DNA from: Pseudoalteromonas rubra
GTDB lineage: Bacteria; Pseudomonadota; Gammaproteobacteria; Enterobacterales; Alteromonadaceae
Assembly (NCBI RefSeq): GCF_000967655.1
Contig: NZ_JXYA01000016.1
Location: 248,001 to 312,000, forward strand
Length of the DNA: 64,000 nt
Direction: 5' to 3'
Below the pieces are notes generated by a model. That model had not been told where the DNA came from and did not search any database. It saw only the letters and a program-made list of their open reading frames with translations. Within the stretch, counting starts at the first letter, position 1. Each line of letters starts with the position of its first letter. A program made the translations under genes and the position numbers. This document shows positions 26,486-33,495 of the stretch, in pieces.

Positions 26486-26596
26486 ATGAATAACACTAAA
26501 ACATTTACACCAAAAACAATCGACGAACTTAACCTGAAAGAAATCGCTGGCGGCTATGGTACTTCACTTCCTCCTGAATTTATCGGTATCAAGTAA
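26486..26596 (+). CDS. Putative leader-core peptide 7 (36 residues, LPPEFIGIK core)
   Basis: 36 codons, with AAGGA upstream. The leader is MNNTKTFTPKTIDELNLKEI, then AGG. The core is YGTSLPPEFIGIK, differing from peptide 6 only by Leu for Ile in the core. It is the last member of the array. About 100 bp with a strong hairpin lie between it and the first downstream gene. Confidence 0.8.
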   Translation: MNNTKTFTPKTIDELNLKEIAGGYGTSLPPEFIGIK

Positions 26597-26619
26597 GTAG
26601 ATAGCGTTATAGATAGGTC

Positions 26620-26644
26620 GAAGTAGCAGTGGTATCGCTACTTC
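26620..26644 (+). terminator. Perfect hairpin between the peptide array and the first downstream gene
   Basis: GAAGTAGC (26620-26627) and GCTACTTC (26637-26644) form a perfect eight-base-pair stem with a nine-base loop. No T run follows. It lies before the ribosome site of the next gene. It may lower transcription or protect the peptide mRNA end, so that peptides are made in excess over the downstream proteins. Confidence 0.5.
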
Positions 26645-26694
26645 ACCTCTTCTCACGTAACAATTTCGTATACGGCAATATAAAAGGACGGCAT

Positions 26695-27465
26695 ATGATG
26701 ACTGATAACTTTATGAGTATGTTATCAACAAACAGCTCAGTTGAAGATCTCGAAAACGCATTCTTTGACTATGTGCAAAAACAGCAATTCAAAACACAAA
26801 TTGAGCGCATGGCTTTGTGCAAAGATAACACTTATTTGGGTGATATTAGCCGCAAAGGTATTACGCTATACGAAGATGATACTTGGCTAATGCTGATTAC
26901 TTTGGATGCTTTTGCAACTCAAAGTGGTGTAGCGAACACGTTTTCATCCGAGTCTTTATACTGTGTTATCTCAGATCATCATTACGCAGTGGGCGTCTAT
27001 CCGGAGACCAATGGTGTACTTGCACTATCCGGTGAAAATAACCTTACTAAGACTAAGAATCTGAAAATACTGGCAAAAGATCACGCTTACGTCTTTCATG
27101 GACAACAAGAAAAAGTCGTCGTTGCCCTGCACAATAAATCAGTCTCGCGAGACGTATGCCCGCAATATGAAATTGCAACCGGTAATAAAATCGCCAGTTA
27201 CTCTGGTACTCAAAATCTGGAAAGACACAAGGTCCTAATTGGATTTCTACCTCAATTTGGTGCAACGGGCGCCCCGTACCTGAGTACGCTCACAAAACAC
27301 AAAATAAATGCCATTCGCTGGCAAGCTCTGGTGGAACTGTTCAAGGTGGATCACCAGCTGGCAAAAAGTATTTTAATTGAGTTCTTAGAGGACCCCTGCC
27401 AAATCATCAGAGCACAAGCGAAAGCAACACTGGATCAGTTAACAGAATTTGAAGAGGCGTGTTAA
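26695..27465 (+). CDS. Unknown protein, cupin-like core with HEAT-like tail (peptide cluster gene A)
   Basis: 256 residues from the ATG at 26695, with AAAGGA six bases upstream; the upstream GTG frame at 26629 lacks a ribosome site. No family was recognised. Residues about 55-170 have the pattern ITLYEDDTWLMLITLDAF, then VISDHHYAVGVYP (His95, His96), a second His146 in VVALHNKSV, and ATGNKIASYSG. This pattern recurs in gene B, so the two are paralogues. The C-terminal 200-250 (INAIRWQALVELFKVDHQLA, ILIEFLEDPCQIIRAQAKAT) looks like one HEAT repeat pair. The N-terminal 40 residues are helical. It probably acts with gene B on the peptides; the reaction is unknown. Confidence 0.72.
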   Translation: MMTDNFMSMLSTNSSVEDLENAFFDYVQKQQFKTQIERMALCKDNTYLGDISRKGITLYEDDTWLMLITLDAFATQSGVANTFSSESLYCVISDHHYAVGVYPETNGVLALSGENNLTKTKNLKILAKDHAYVFHGQQEKVVVALHNKSVSRDVCPQYEIATGNKIASYSGTQNLERHKVLIGFLPQFGATGAPYLSTLTKHKINAIRWQALVELFKVDHQLAKSILIEFLEDPCQIIRAQAKATLDQLTEFEEAC

Positions 27466-27469
27466 TCCT

Positions 27470-28147
27470 ATGGAATTTTACTCACCAAAAACCGTTGCTC
27501 CCAATTCCATTGCAGGATTGATGGCGTTCATTAAAAATAATGTAAAAGAAGGTCAAAGACTGTGTGACACACCCGGCCTGGTAGATCAGCTGATGGGACT
27601 GAGAGCGAATATTCCCGATGTGCTTGATGGCATCATGCAATCACTTCAGCACCCCGAGGCCAATTCATACGGTAAAAACTCTTTTGTACTTTACAAAGAC
27701 GATACCTTGATGCTCCGTGCCGTTGTATGGGAGCCAAGAGCAGACAATGATTACACTAAAGATGATGCAAACCTGTTCGCATACGGTTTATGTCATGACC
27801 ACAATTTCGAGCTATTAACGCTAGGGCTGAGCGGCAGTGGCTACACAACGCACATGTACGAGTATCAACACAAAGGCAGTGACTACGAAGAAGGCGAAGA
27901 AATTGATATTCATTTCAATGGCGACTTTGTATTAGAGGAAGGATGTGTGCTCTATATGGATAAATCTAAGGATTTACATTCACAAAGTCCGCCTAAAGAA
28001 CTGTCGATGTCACTGAACATCATTATGGATAGCGGTAAAAAAGAACAACCTGTTTTTGTCGATACACAATCGAAACGTGTTATCGCTTTTGGCAATGTGG
28101 TTGACGGCGACCGTTATATGCAGCAACTCCAGCAAGCACTGAGCTAG
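27470..28147 (+). CDS. Unknown protein, cupin-like with HxH motif (peptide cluster gene B)
   Basis: 225 residues from MEFYSPKTVAPNS, with GAAGAGG 12 bases upstream. A frame starting at 27449 (TTG) overlaps gene A and is less likely. Residues 72-171 read SFVLYKDDTLMLRAVVWEPR, then YGLCHDHNFELLTLGLSGSG, then YTTHMYEY and DLHS. His109-x-His111 followed by L-x-L-G/S-G and a later His170 resembles the metal site of cupins such as cysteine dioxygenase (ly-d-..-w-p-...-HDH-...-G-...-Y). This is a pattern resemblance only. Gene A shares LYxDDT and the DHH/HDH position. It starts four bases after the gene A stop, so they form one operon. Confidence 0.72.
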   Translation: MEFYSPKTVAPNSIAGLMAFIKNNVKEGQRLCDTPGLVDQLMGLRANIPDVLDGIMQSLQHPEANSYGKNSFVLYKDDTLMLRAVVWEPRADNDYTKDDANLFAYGLCHDHNFELLTLGLSGSGYTTHMYEYQHKGSDYEEGEEIDIHFNGDFVLEEGCVLYMDKSKDLHSQSPPKELSMSLNIIMDSGKKEQPVFVDTQSKRVIAFGNVVDGDRYMQQLQQALS

Positions 28148-28155
28148 TACAGCTG

Positions 28156-28209
28156 AGGTGGCCTTCTCTGAACCTTGCTCAATGCTATGATGTTCAGCGA
28201 AGGTCACCT
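28156..28209. terminator. Long imperfect hairpin between convergent peptide operon and protease gene
   Basis: AGGTGGCCTTC (28156-28166) pairs with GAAGGTCACCT (28199-28209) with one G-T wobble. After one mismatch, CTGAAC (28168-28173) pairs with GTTCAG (28192-28197), giving 17 pairs around an 18-base loop. No T run is present. It probably caps the end of the operon mRNA. Confidence 0.5.
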
Positions 28210-28269
28210 GACACTGTGTTCGCAGTGCAAAGCCTCAGTAATGGAAAAATGCCTTATTTTTTGGCCAGC

Positions 28270-29118
28270 TCACTTTTCAAAAGACAGTGAGCTGCACAAT
28301 GCATCCATCTTTTTCTCTTCCATGTTTTCGTGCAAAAAGGGATCCAGACTGGCTAATTGACGCCTGGCAGCATCGCTTTGCGCGCCGATCACTTGCTCAA
28401 TCCAGCTCTGATAAGACGAAACTCGGGTATATAGCTCAGTAACGCCATATTCTCCGACATCGTAAAACCAGGAGTCGGTCCGTGAACTCACACCGAGTAA
28501 TACTAAGCGCCCGTCTTGTTTGATATAGGCAGGTCCTCCGCTATCACCATTACCAGAGACACCCTCCAACGCTTCTCCTTTGCTCCCTTTTTCAAATTTA
28601 AAGACAATATCGGAGTCTGTTACGTTGACGATTCTATTTTGCGCTTTTCTTAACTTCCCTTTGTTGTCCTTATAGTTGACGGTTTCTCCCTGATCACCGG
28701 TACCGAAACCACCCGCCCCAATAAACCAAACCACCTGACCTTGTTCGTCCTGCATATTGTAAACTTCAGCGGGTTTCACACTGGTCACTGGCTGAGAAAG
28801 CCTGAGCAACGCAATGTCGTGTTGTTTGCCCAATCGATATTCGGGGTAACTAAAACGCTGTGATACTTTAACGAGTTCATTCCCTACTTTTATCAATTGT
28901 CCAGGGTTCATACAAAACACGGTGTGGGCTGCTGTCAGTACCCAGTCGGGCGCTATCAAAGTGCCATGGACACCAATGTTATACAGGGTTGCCAATGGCA
29001 CAAAGTCGGATAACGAGGCATCATAGTGCTGCTGCGGGACATCGTGTCGAATAACGATGGCGTTGGCTAACGAGCTAAACAAACCGATTGTAAAGAGAAT
29101 AGAACTGCTAATTTTCAA
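28270..29118 (-). CDS. Secreted trypsin-like serine protease
   Basis: 282 residues from a TTG start with AAGGA eight bases upstream. The signal peptide is 1-20 (LFSSLANA). The S1-type catalytic triad is clear: His65 in LTAAHTV, Asp101 in QHDIALLRL and Ser193 in GNGDSGGPAYI. The mature N-terminus IVIRHD suggests activation by cleavage, as in chymotrypsin-like zymogens, although the usual IVGG is altered to IVIR. A helical C-terminal tail (about 245-282) adds a cap with a cysteine. It is convergent with the peptide operon; a role in peptide processing is possible but not shown. Confidence 0.92.
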   Translation of the reverse strand: MKISSSILFTIGLFSSLANAIVIRHDVPQQHYDASLSDFVPLATLYNIGVHGTLIAPDWVLTAAHTVFCMNPGQLIKVGNELVKVSQRFSYPEYRLGKQHDIALLRLSQPVTSVKPAEVYNMQDEQGQVVWFIGAGGFGTGDQGETVNYKDNKGKLRKAQNRIVNVTDSDIVFKFEKGSKGEALEGVSGNGDSGGPAYIKQDGRLVLLGVSSRTDSWFYDVGEYGVTELYTRVSSYQSWIEQVIGAQSDAARRQLASLDPFLHENMEEKKMDALCSSLSFEK

Positions 29119-29248
29119 TGTATTAATCCTTATTTCTAACAGTTGTCAGATATGCAGAGACTTGCGGATTAATCTAGCAAATAGCAGTTTATATGTTGTT
29201 TATTAGCCGTTTCATTTTGTAAGGATAGATTACAACTCATTCAGTTGG

Positions 29249-29292
29249 CAGTTGGCCAAAGCGCTGCTCACAGTTGGCCAAAGCGCTGCTCA
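29249..29292. repeat. 22-bp perfect tandem duplication at the 3' end of the FrnE-like gene
   Basis: Bases 29249-29270 and 29271-29292 are identical, head to tail. The second copy carries the last codons of the FrnE-like protein and the first copy supplies its stop. Removing one copy would extend the protein by three residues (PTE) before another stop. It is a recent small duplication that changes the C-terminus. Confidence 0.9.
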
Positions 29293-29873
29293 AGTTCTGT
29301 CGCGCTGCAAAACCCTAATGTCAGTGGGTAAGCTTCACCCTGTCCGTTGACATAAAACATCGCAGGAAAACCAGAAACCCTTAAACGACGTGTCAAATCC
29401 AGATGCTGGTTGAGTTGGGCTTGGGCCTGAGCACTGCCCAGTACTTTCTGAAACCTGGGTCCATCCAGCCCGATAGATTCTGCGCACGCTATCAGTGTGT
29501 CATCCAAAGAGGGGTTTTGAGCAAGCTGATAGTAAGCTCGTTGAATGGCTTTTACCATGTCCACAGCACTGTTTTCCCGTATGCTTTGTGCTGCAATCAC
29601 GGCGCGACAAGCCTGATAAGTCGCACGCACTGGGGTATTGAGCTGCCAAAAGTCATGATTAAACACCACCTGGGTTTTGCGCTCTATTTGCCGCCAGTAA
29701 GAAGCAATGGTGTCTCTGAGCGCCGGATCCATCGGCTCGGTTGTGTCAGGTGCCAGGCCTCCCATAACCCAACTAATCTCGGCCCCGGGGCGGTTGGACA
29801 AAAACAACTCTAACTCTGGCTGAAAACCATAGCACCAGCCACACATAGGATCCATTACATATAAAAACTGCAT
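29268..29873 (-). CDS. DsbA-family/FrnE-like thioredoxin-fold protein
   Basis: 201 residues from an ATG at 29873; a GTG 21 bases upstream is an alternative. The N-terminal MQFLYVMDPMCGWCYGFQPE has the CxxC redox centre (CGWC). A helical insertion follows, and the thioredoxin cis-proline region is SGFPAMFYVNGQGEAYPLT near 170-188. This fits the DsbA/2-hydroxychromene isomerase-like FrnE group. No signal peptide, so it probably works in the cytoplasm. The partner is unknown. Its last codons are altered by the tandem duplication noted at 29249-29292. Confidence 0.88.
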   Translation of the reverse strand: MQFLYVMDPMCGWCYGFQPELELFLSNRPGAEISWVMGGLAPDTTEPMDPALRDTIASYWRQIERKTQVVFNHDFWQLNTPVRATYQACRAVIAAQSIRENSAVDMVKAIQRAYYQLAQNPSLDDTLIACAESIGLDGPRFQKVLGSAQAQAQLNQHLDLTRRLRVSGFPAMFYVNGQGEAYPLTLGFCSATELEQRFGQL

Positions 29874-29907
29874 TACTTTCTCACTTGAGGTCACTTAACC
29901 ATAGTCA

Positions 29908-30711
29908 CTATACCTCTTTTGAGCAGTTTTCCAGCACAGTTGGCGGAAGATAAATTGTAAACTCATTGATTGGCTCGACTAAAACACTGTGTGCCTGTTG
30001 TTGTTCTTGTTCAGAAACCAGCCCCAGGCGGGATAGCAAACCAAAATTTGCGGACTTTAGACGTGCACAGGATACCGCCAGTTGTTTATGCCACACTCTG
30101 TAGGTGCCCAAACGGCCATCCCGACGATAATAAAAGCCCGCTAAGGGGTGAGTGAGATATACAAGTCCAGTTTCTGTGTCCGGGAACCCTGGCAGCTCAA
30201 TTGTAGCCCCTTTTTCCTGCACCAGCTCAACGCTTGCAGGAGCCCAGTTTGCTTTAGTAAGCATTTTATATCGGCGGTAAAAACCCTGTAACTCATCATA
30301 GTCGCAATCAAACACAACTTTGCCATCGTACCAGGGCAGCTTCCACACAGTGCTGGGTACAATTCGCGTCCAGGAATCCAGTGTGGTGCCAAGAAACCAG
30401 ACACAGCGTTCACCGGTTTTTTTGTCAATGATATAAATACGGTAGTTTGTCTGGCCCATGGTGAATTTGGGAAAAGGGTAAACGGCAGAGGTAAAGTCTA
30501 CGTCCACAAATGGTACAACAGAAATAAGCCCTTTCTCTTTGCCATCAATAACAACCGTGTCAAGCGCAAAACGCGCCGGAAATACCCCCTCAAACCTGCA
30601 AGGATCAACGGCATATGTAATGATTGCAAAGTGCTGAAGCTTACACAGCACATCGACCCCTGCAGGCATTGGTCTTGGTGTTAAGCAATCTTTGAACCTT
30701 AAGGCGTGCAT
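29908..30711 (-). CDS. DUF2071/acetoacetate decarboxylase-like protein
   Basis: 267 residues starting MHALRFKDCLTPRPMPAGVD after GGGAG; upstream frames lack a signal. It has the pattern of the DUF2071/YqjF family: FARFALDTVVIDGKEKGLIS-like strands, TNYRIYIIDKKTGERCVWF, FYRRYKMLTKANWAPASVEL and GYHxGLVYLTHPLAGFYYR-like segments. The fold is related to acetoacetate decarboxylase. The catalytic lysine of that enzyme is not clearly preserved, so its activity is unknown. It lies between the FrnE-like gene and the EF-hand protein on the same strand. Confidence 0.75.
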   Translation of the reverse strand: MHALRFKDCLTPRPMPAGVDVLCKLQHFAIITYAVDPCRFEGVFPARFALDTVVIDGKEKGLISVVPFVDVDFTSAVYPFPKFTMGQTNYRIYIIDKKTGERCVWFLGTTLDSWTRIVPSTVWKLPWYDGKVVFDCDYDELQGFYRRYKMLTKANWAPASVELVQEKGATIELPGFPDTETGLVYLTHPLAGFYYRRDGRLGTYRVWHKQLAVSCARLKSANFGLLSRLGLVSEQEQQQAHSVLVEPINEFTIYLPPTVLENCSKEV

Positions 30712-30827
30712 TTTCGCTCCCTGAGTATCTTTTAAGAAAGTTGAGGCCCTCAATGCAAAGAGTCCCTGAACTATTTGCATCTTAGCGAAAGAATGAACGT
30801 CTGTCTTACTGACATCAGGTTGTATCT

Positions 30828-31841
30828 TTAAACCACATAATCAACCTGCTGAACAAGGCCAGGTTTTCCGTTCTCATCAAGATAAAAACCCGATTTTCGA
30901 ATTGCGCCCTGTAACTGCCCGTCTGCTCTGATGTTCATAGGTGTGTCTGCATTTTGCAAAGCAATGGCACCTATGTTGGCTTCACTGAGTGACACGAGCT
31001 GATCCTGATCTTTGTTTTTAACCCAAACTTTAAGGCTGTCAAAGATGGCGTCATTTTCATCAATAAAGCCGTTACCGTCATCATCATACTGAGCCAGGTC
31101 GGCGAAACCATTACCACTGAGCGCGCCAAACAACTCTTTGCCGTCGTCTATCCGGTTGTTTTGATTGAGATCCAGTGCCAAATAACCATAACCTTTTTTG
31201 AGCTGAGCAAAATTATCGGTCTGACCGTCAGCATCAATGTCAAAATCCATACGCTCAGTGTCAAGCTCAACAGCCCGGTTGGTAAAACTAATGATCAGGG
31301 GATCTTTCATGTTGACGTTTTCTATGATGCGCTCATAGCTGGTGTGGGATTGTTCAAAAACAGACTTAAAGGCAAAGCTGATCTGCTGACCGTTTTCCAG
31401 ACGGATCTGTCCGTCGGCTTTAAAGACATTGGACTGGCTCTCGTGCATTAGCCGTTCAACCAACACCTCGGTGGGCGGTGTTTCTTCTGCCTCAGACACC
31501 AGCTCAGACATTTCTGCCTGTGACATTTCTGCCTGTGACATTTCTGCCTGTGATATGTCTTTACCGACCACAGCGTCGTACCACTGCACTTCACTGCCGG
31601 AGAGTTTCTCTACCAGTAATTTCAGGATATACATTCTGGCACTGGTTTGCATATCCAGCTCAGTGGCGCTGCTATCTACCTCAGCAACTTCCTCTTGCAA
31701 CGCCTGACCCCCATTGTCAGACAGTGCCGGGTTATCGCTTTGCGACGTCGACGCCGGTGTAATTTCAGTCCGCTTTTCATAAACATGGGTTTGACCTTCA
31801 TGTTTATTACTCATATTAACTTGTGCATTTTCAATTTTCAT
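30828..31841 (-). CDS. EF-hand-type calcium-binding protein of unknown function
   Basis: 337 residues from MKIENAQVNMSNKHE, with GGAGGAG before the ATG. The N-terminal half is acidic and low in complexity. It contains three copies of a five-residue repeat QAEMS (after DIS), encoded by a 15-bp tandem DNA repeat. The C-terminal half holds DxDxDG-type loops: DFDIDADGQTDN, LDLNQNNRIDDGKELF and DDDGNGFIDENDAIFDSLKV. These are EF-hand/dockerin-like calcium sites. It has no signal peptide or membrane segment. The family is common in marine gammaproteobacteria but its role is not known to me. It ends about 115 bp before the DUF2071 gene. Confidence 0.72.
   Translation of the reverse strand: MKIENAQVNMSNKHEGQTHVYEKRTEITPASTSQSDNPALSDNGGQALQEEVAEVDSSATELDMQTSARMYILKLLVEKLSGSEVQWYDAVVGKDISQAEMSQAEMSQAEMSELVSEAEETPPTEVLVERLMHESQSNVFKADGQIRLENGQQISFAFKSVFEQSHTSYERIIENVNMKDPLIISFTNRAVELDTERMDFDIDADGQTDNFAQLKKGYGYLALDLNQNNRIDDGKELFGALSGNGFADLAQYDDDGNGFIDENDAIFDSLKVWVKNKDQDQLVSLSEANIGAIALQNADTPMNIRADGQLQGAIRKSGFYLDENGKPGLVQQVDYVV
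31507..31551. repeat. 15-bp tandem repeat, three copies, in the EF-hand protein gene
   Basis: Three head-to-tail copies of GACATTTCTGCCTGT at 31507-31521, 31522-31536 and 31537-31551. They encode the repeated QAEMS segment on the minus strand. Because the unit is 15 bases, gain or loss of copies would keep the reading frame. Confidence 0.9.
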
Positions 31842-31935
31842 AGCTCCTCCGCTCCCATCCATGTGGTTTGTTATCGGCTGAGCTGAACAAAGATTAAGCA
31901 AAAATTATCAACAAAGATACAGACAACGCCAACGG

Positions 31936-32820
31936 TTATCCCTGGCGTTTTAATACGGGTAATACTTCTGCGCTTTGCGTATCGAGCATCTGCAAAACGT
32001 GCTCATACCCATAGTCTGGCTGCCAGTTCAGCTGTTGTTGCGCTGCTGAAGAGTCATAGACCCTATCCAGAGAATCAGGCAGGGTCCAGCCACGTTGTTC
32101 GAATGCCGACACAAGTTGCGGACATTTTTCAGCAATCACCTTGCTGGCTTGCAAAAACAGGCGCGTTTGATCGTCACGACAAAAGGGCGTTGCGCCAGAA
32201 ATAATAAAGCGCGTAAAGCCTGGCAGGCGTTTTTTGATAGCACACAGGTGTGCATTGGCAACATCCCGGGCGTCGATACTACGTGTCAGCCTGTAAACAG
32301 CCATCAGATCAGCAGGCTCAGGAAAACATCGGGACATCTGTAATACCGTTACCGGCAAACTGTGTTCTGTCGAGATAGTTTGTAATACTTGTTCTGCCAA
32401 TATTTTACTGCGGTGATAAACCGATTTAGGCTGTGGCTGAGTATGCTCTGTGATCCAGCCAGCTCGTCCTGAAGGTGTAGAGGCATGACCGTACAAGGCA
32501 GTCGTGCTGGTAAACACAAAGTGCTTTATACCTGCTTTTACACCAGCCAATGCCAGTTGCTCCGTTGCATCGACATTGATGCTTTGAAACGCATCGTCAT
32601 CAACAAGCCCGACATGCGGTGCATGTAACGCTGCCGTATGGACTATCGCCTCTACCCCGTCAAGCGCGCGGCTTAAAAGCTCGCTATCTCTAATATCACC
32701 AACAAAATCTGCAGTGGAACAAGGTGTTTTATCTAACCCAACCACCTGGTGCTCATGCATGAGTTTAATGTAGATGGCGCGTCCAACTCTGCCCGCAGAG
32801 CCCGTTACCAATACCTTCAC
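31936..32820 (-). CDS. NAD-dependent epimerase/dehydratase (extended SDR)
   Basis: 294 residues from a GTG start with AAGG eight bases before it. The Rossmann motif MKVLVTGSAGRVGRAIY is at 1-17. The SDR active-site residues are visible as TSTTALYGH (Ser/Thr) and YHRSKILAEQVL (YxxxK) at about 125-150. It also has CFPEPADLMAVYRLTRSIDARDVANA. It resembles nucleotide-sugar epimerases or sterol-type dehydratases; the substrate is unknown. The kinase gene lies 10 bp upstream on the same strand, and they probably form an operon. Confidence 0.9.
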   Translation of the reverse strand: MKVLVTGSAGRVGRAIYIKLMHEHQVVGLDKTPCSTADFVGDIRDSELLSRALDGVEAIVHTAALHAPHVGLVDDDAFQSINVDATEQLALAGVKAGIKHFVFTSTTALYGHASTPSGRAGWITEHTQPQPKSVYHRSKILAEQVLQTISTEHSLPVTVLQMSRCFPEPADLMAVYRLTRSIDARDVANAHLCAIKKRLPGFTRFIISGATPFCRDDQTRLFLQASKVIAEKCPQLVSAFEQRGWTLPDSLDRVYDSSAAQQQLNWQPDYGYEHVLQMLDTQSAEVLPVLKRQG

Positions 32821-32830
32821 TATCTATACC

Positions 32831-33382
32831 TTATTCCTGTAGCGACTGCAGCCAGTCAACTACTTTGTCAGCGCAGACCTCAACCGGCAGGTCCTGTGTA
32901 ATGCTCAAATCGCACTTGCAACGGGCCATACTGACCGTGTCTGCATAAATTTCTTTTAAATGATCCTGATATTTTATCAGATAGTCTTGAAGTGCATTGG
33001 GTGCATCCGACTGCCTGAGCACAAAATGCCTGTTGATCACACGAGATAAACACTGCGCCAATGGCAGATCAAGCAGCACCACATAATCTATCAATGACGC
33101 GATGCTGGCACGCGCTTTGCCAAATGGCTCTTCAACAAACAGATATACGGGCCTAGCTGCGATACATTTTTCAAGCGCTTCTTTCATGGCTGGCGTTTTA
33201 ATTTTTGATACATCCGCCCCGTCTGCGTGCCATTGTCGCAAATTCTGCGGATAGCTCTGAGCATCGACATAGTCATCAAACATTACGCTGGGACATCCGA
33301 AACGCGCAGCAAGCATATTTACCAGCGACGTTTTTCCACTTCCTGAAGCGCCGCTAATGGCAACAACAACAGTTTTACGCAT
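32831..33382 (-). CDS. P-loop kinase (uridine kinase-like/AAA-type)
   Basis: 183 residues from MRKTVVVAISGASGSGKTSL, with a Walker A GASGSGKTS at 10-18. It continues with a D-D pair in FDDYVDA, SLIDYVVLLDLPLAQCLSRV (Walker B-like) and a lid region RQSDAPNALQDYL. It fits the nucleoside/nucleotide kinase group in size and fold. The substrate is unknown. A ribosome site is weak (AAAGAAATTG before the ATG), which makes the start less certain. The next gene downstream, an epimerase, lies 10 bp away. Confidence 0.82.
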   Translation of the reverse strand: MRKTVVVAISGASGSGKTSLVNMLAARFGCPSVMFDDYVDAQSYPQNLRQWHADGADVSKIKTPAMKEALEKCIAARPVYLFVEEPFGKARASIASLIDYVVLLDLPLAQCLSRVINRHFVLRQSDAPNALQDYLIKYQDHLKEIYADTVSMARCKCDLSITQDLPVEVCADKVVDWLQSLQE

Positions 33383-33458
33383 GTCAATTTCTTTGTGAGA
33401 TGAATGTATGACGATCCTATGCCAATACTCGCTCAATACCAATCAATTGTTTTACAAA

Positions 33459-33487
33459 GGAGAATAGCCCTTTGACAGGTATTCTCC
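33459..33487 (-). terminator. Hairpin downstream of the serine hydrolase gene
   Basis: GGAGAATA (33459-33466) and TATTCTCC (33480-33487) form a perfect eight-pair stem with a 13-base loop, eight bases beyond the stop codon of the beta-lactamase-like gene. Read on the minus strand it is followed by TTTG, a weak tail. Confidence 0.5.
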
Positions 33488-33495
33488 ATTGACTG

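Noticed and set aside
25821-26596. Possible CRISPR array because of regular tandem repeats
   Set aside because: The repeats are 147 bp long, contain conserved coding frames with ribosome sites, and have no short repeat-spacer structure.
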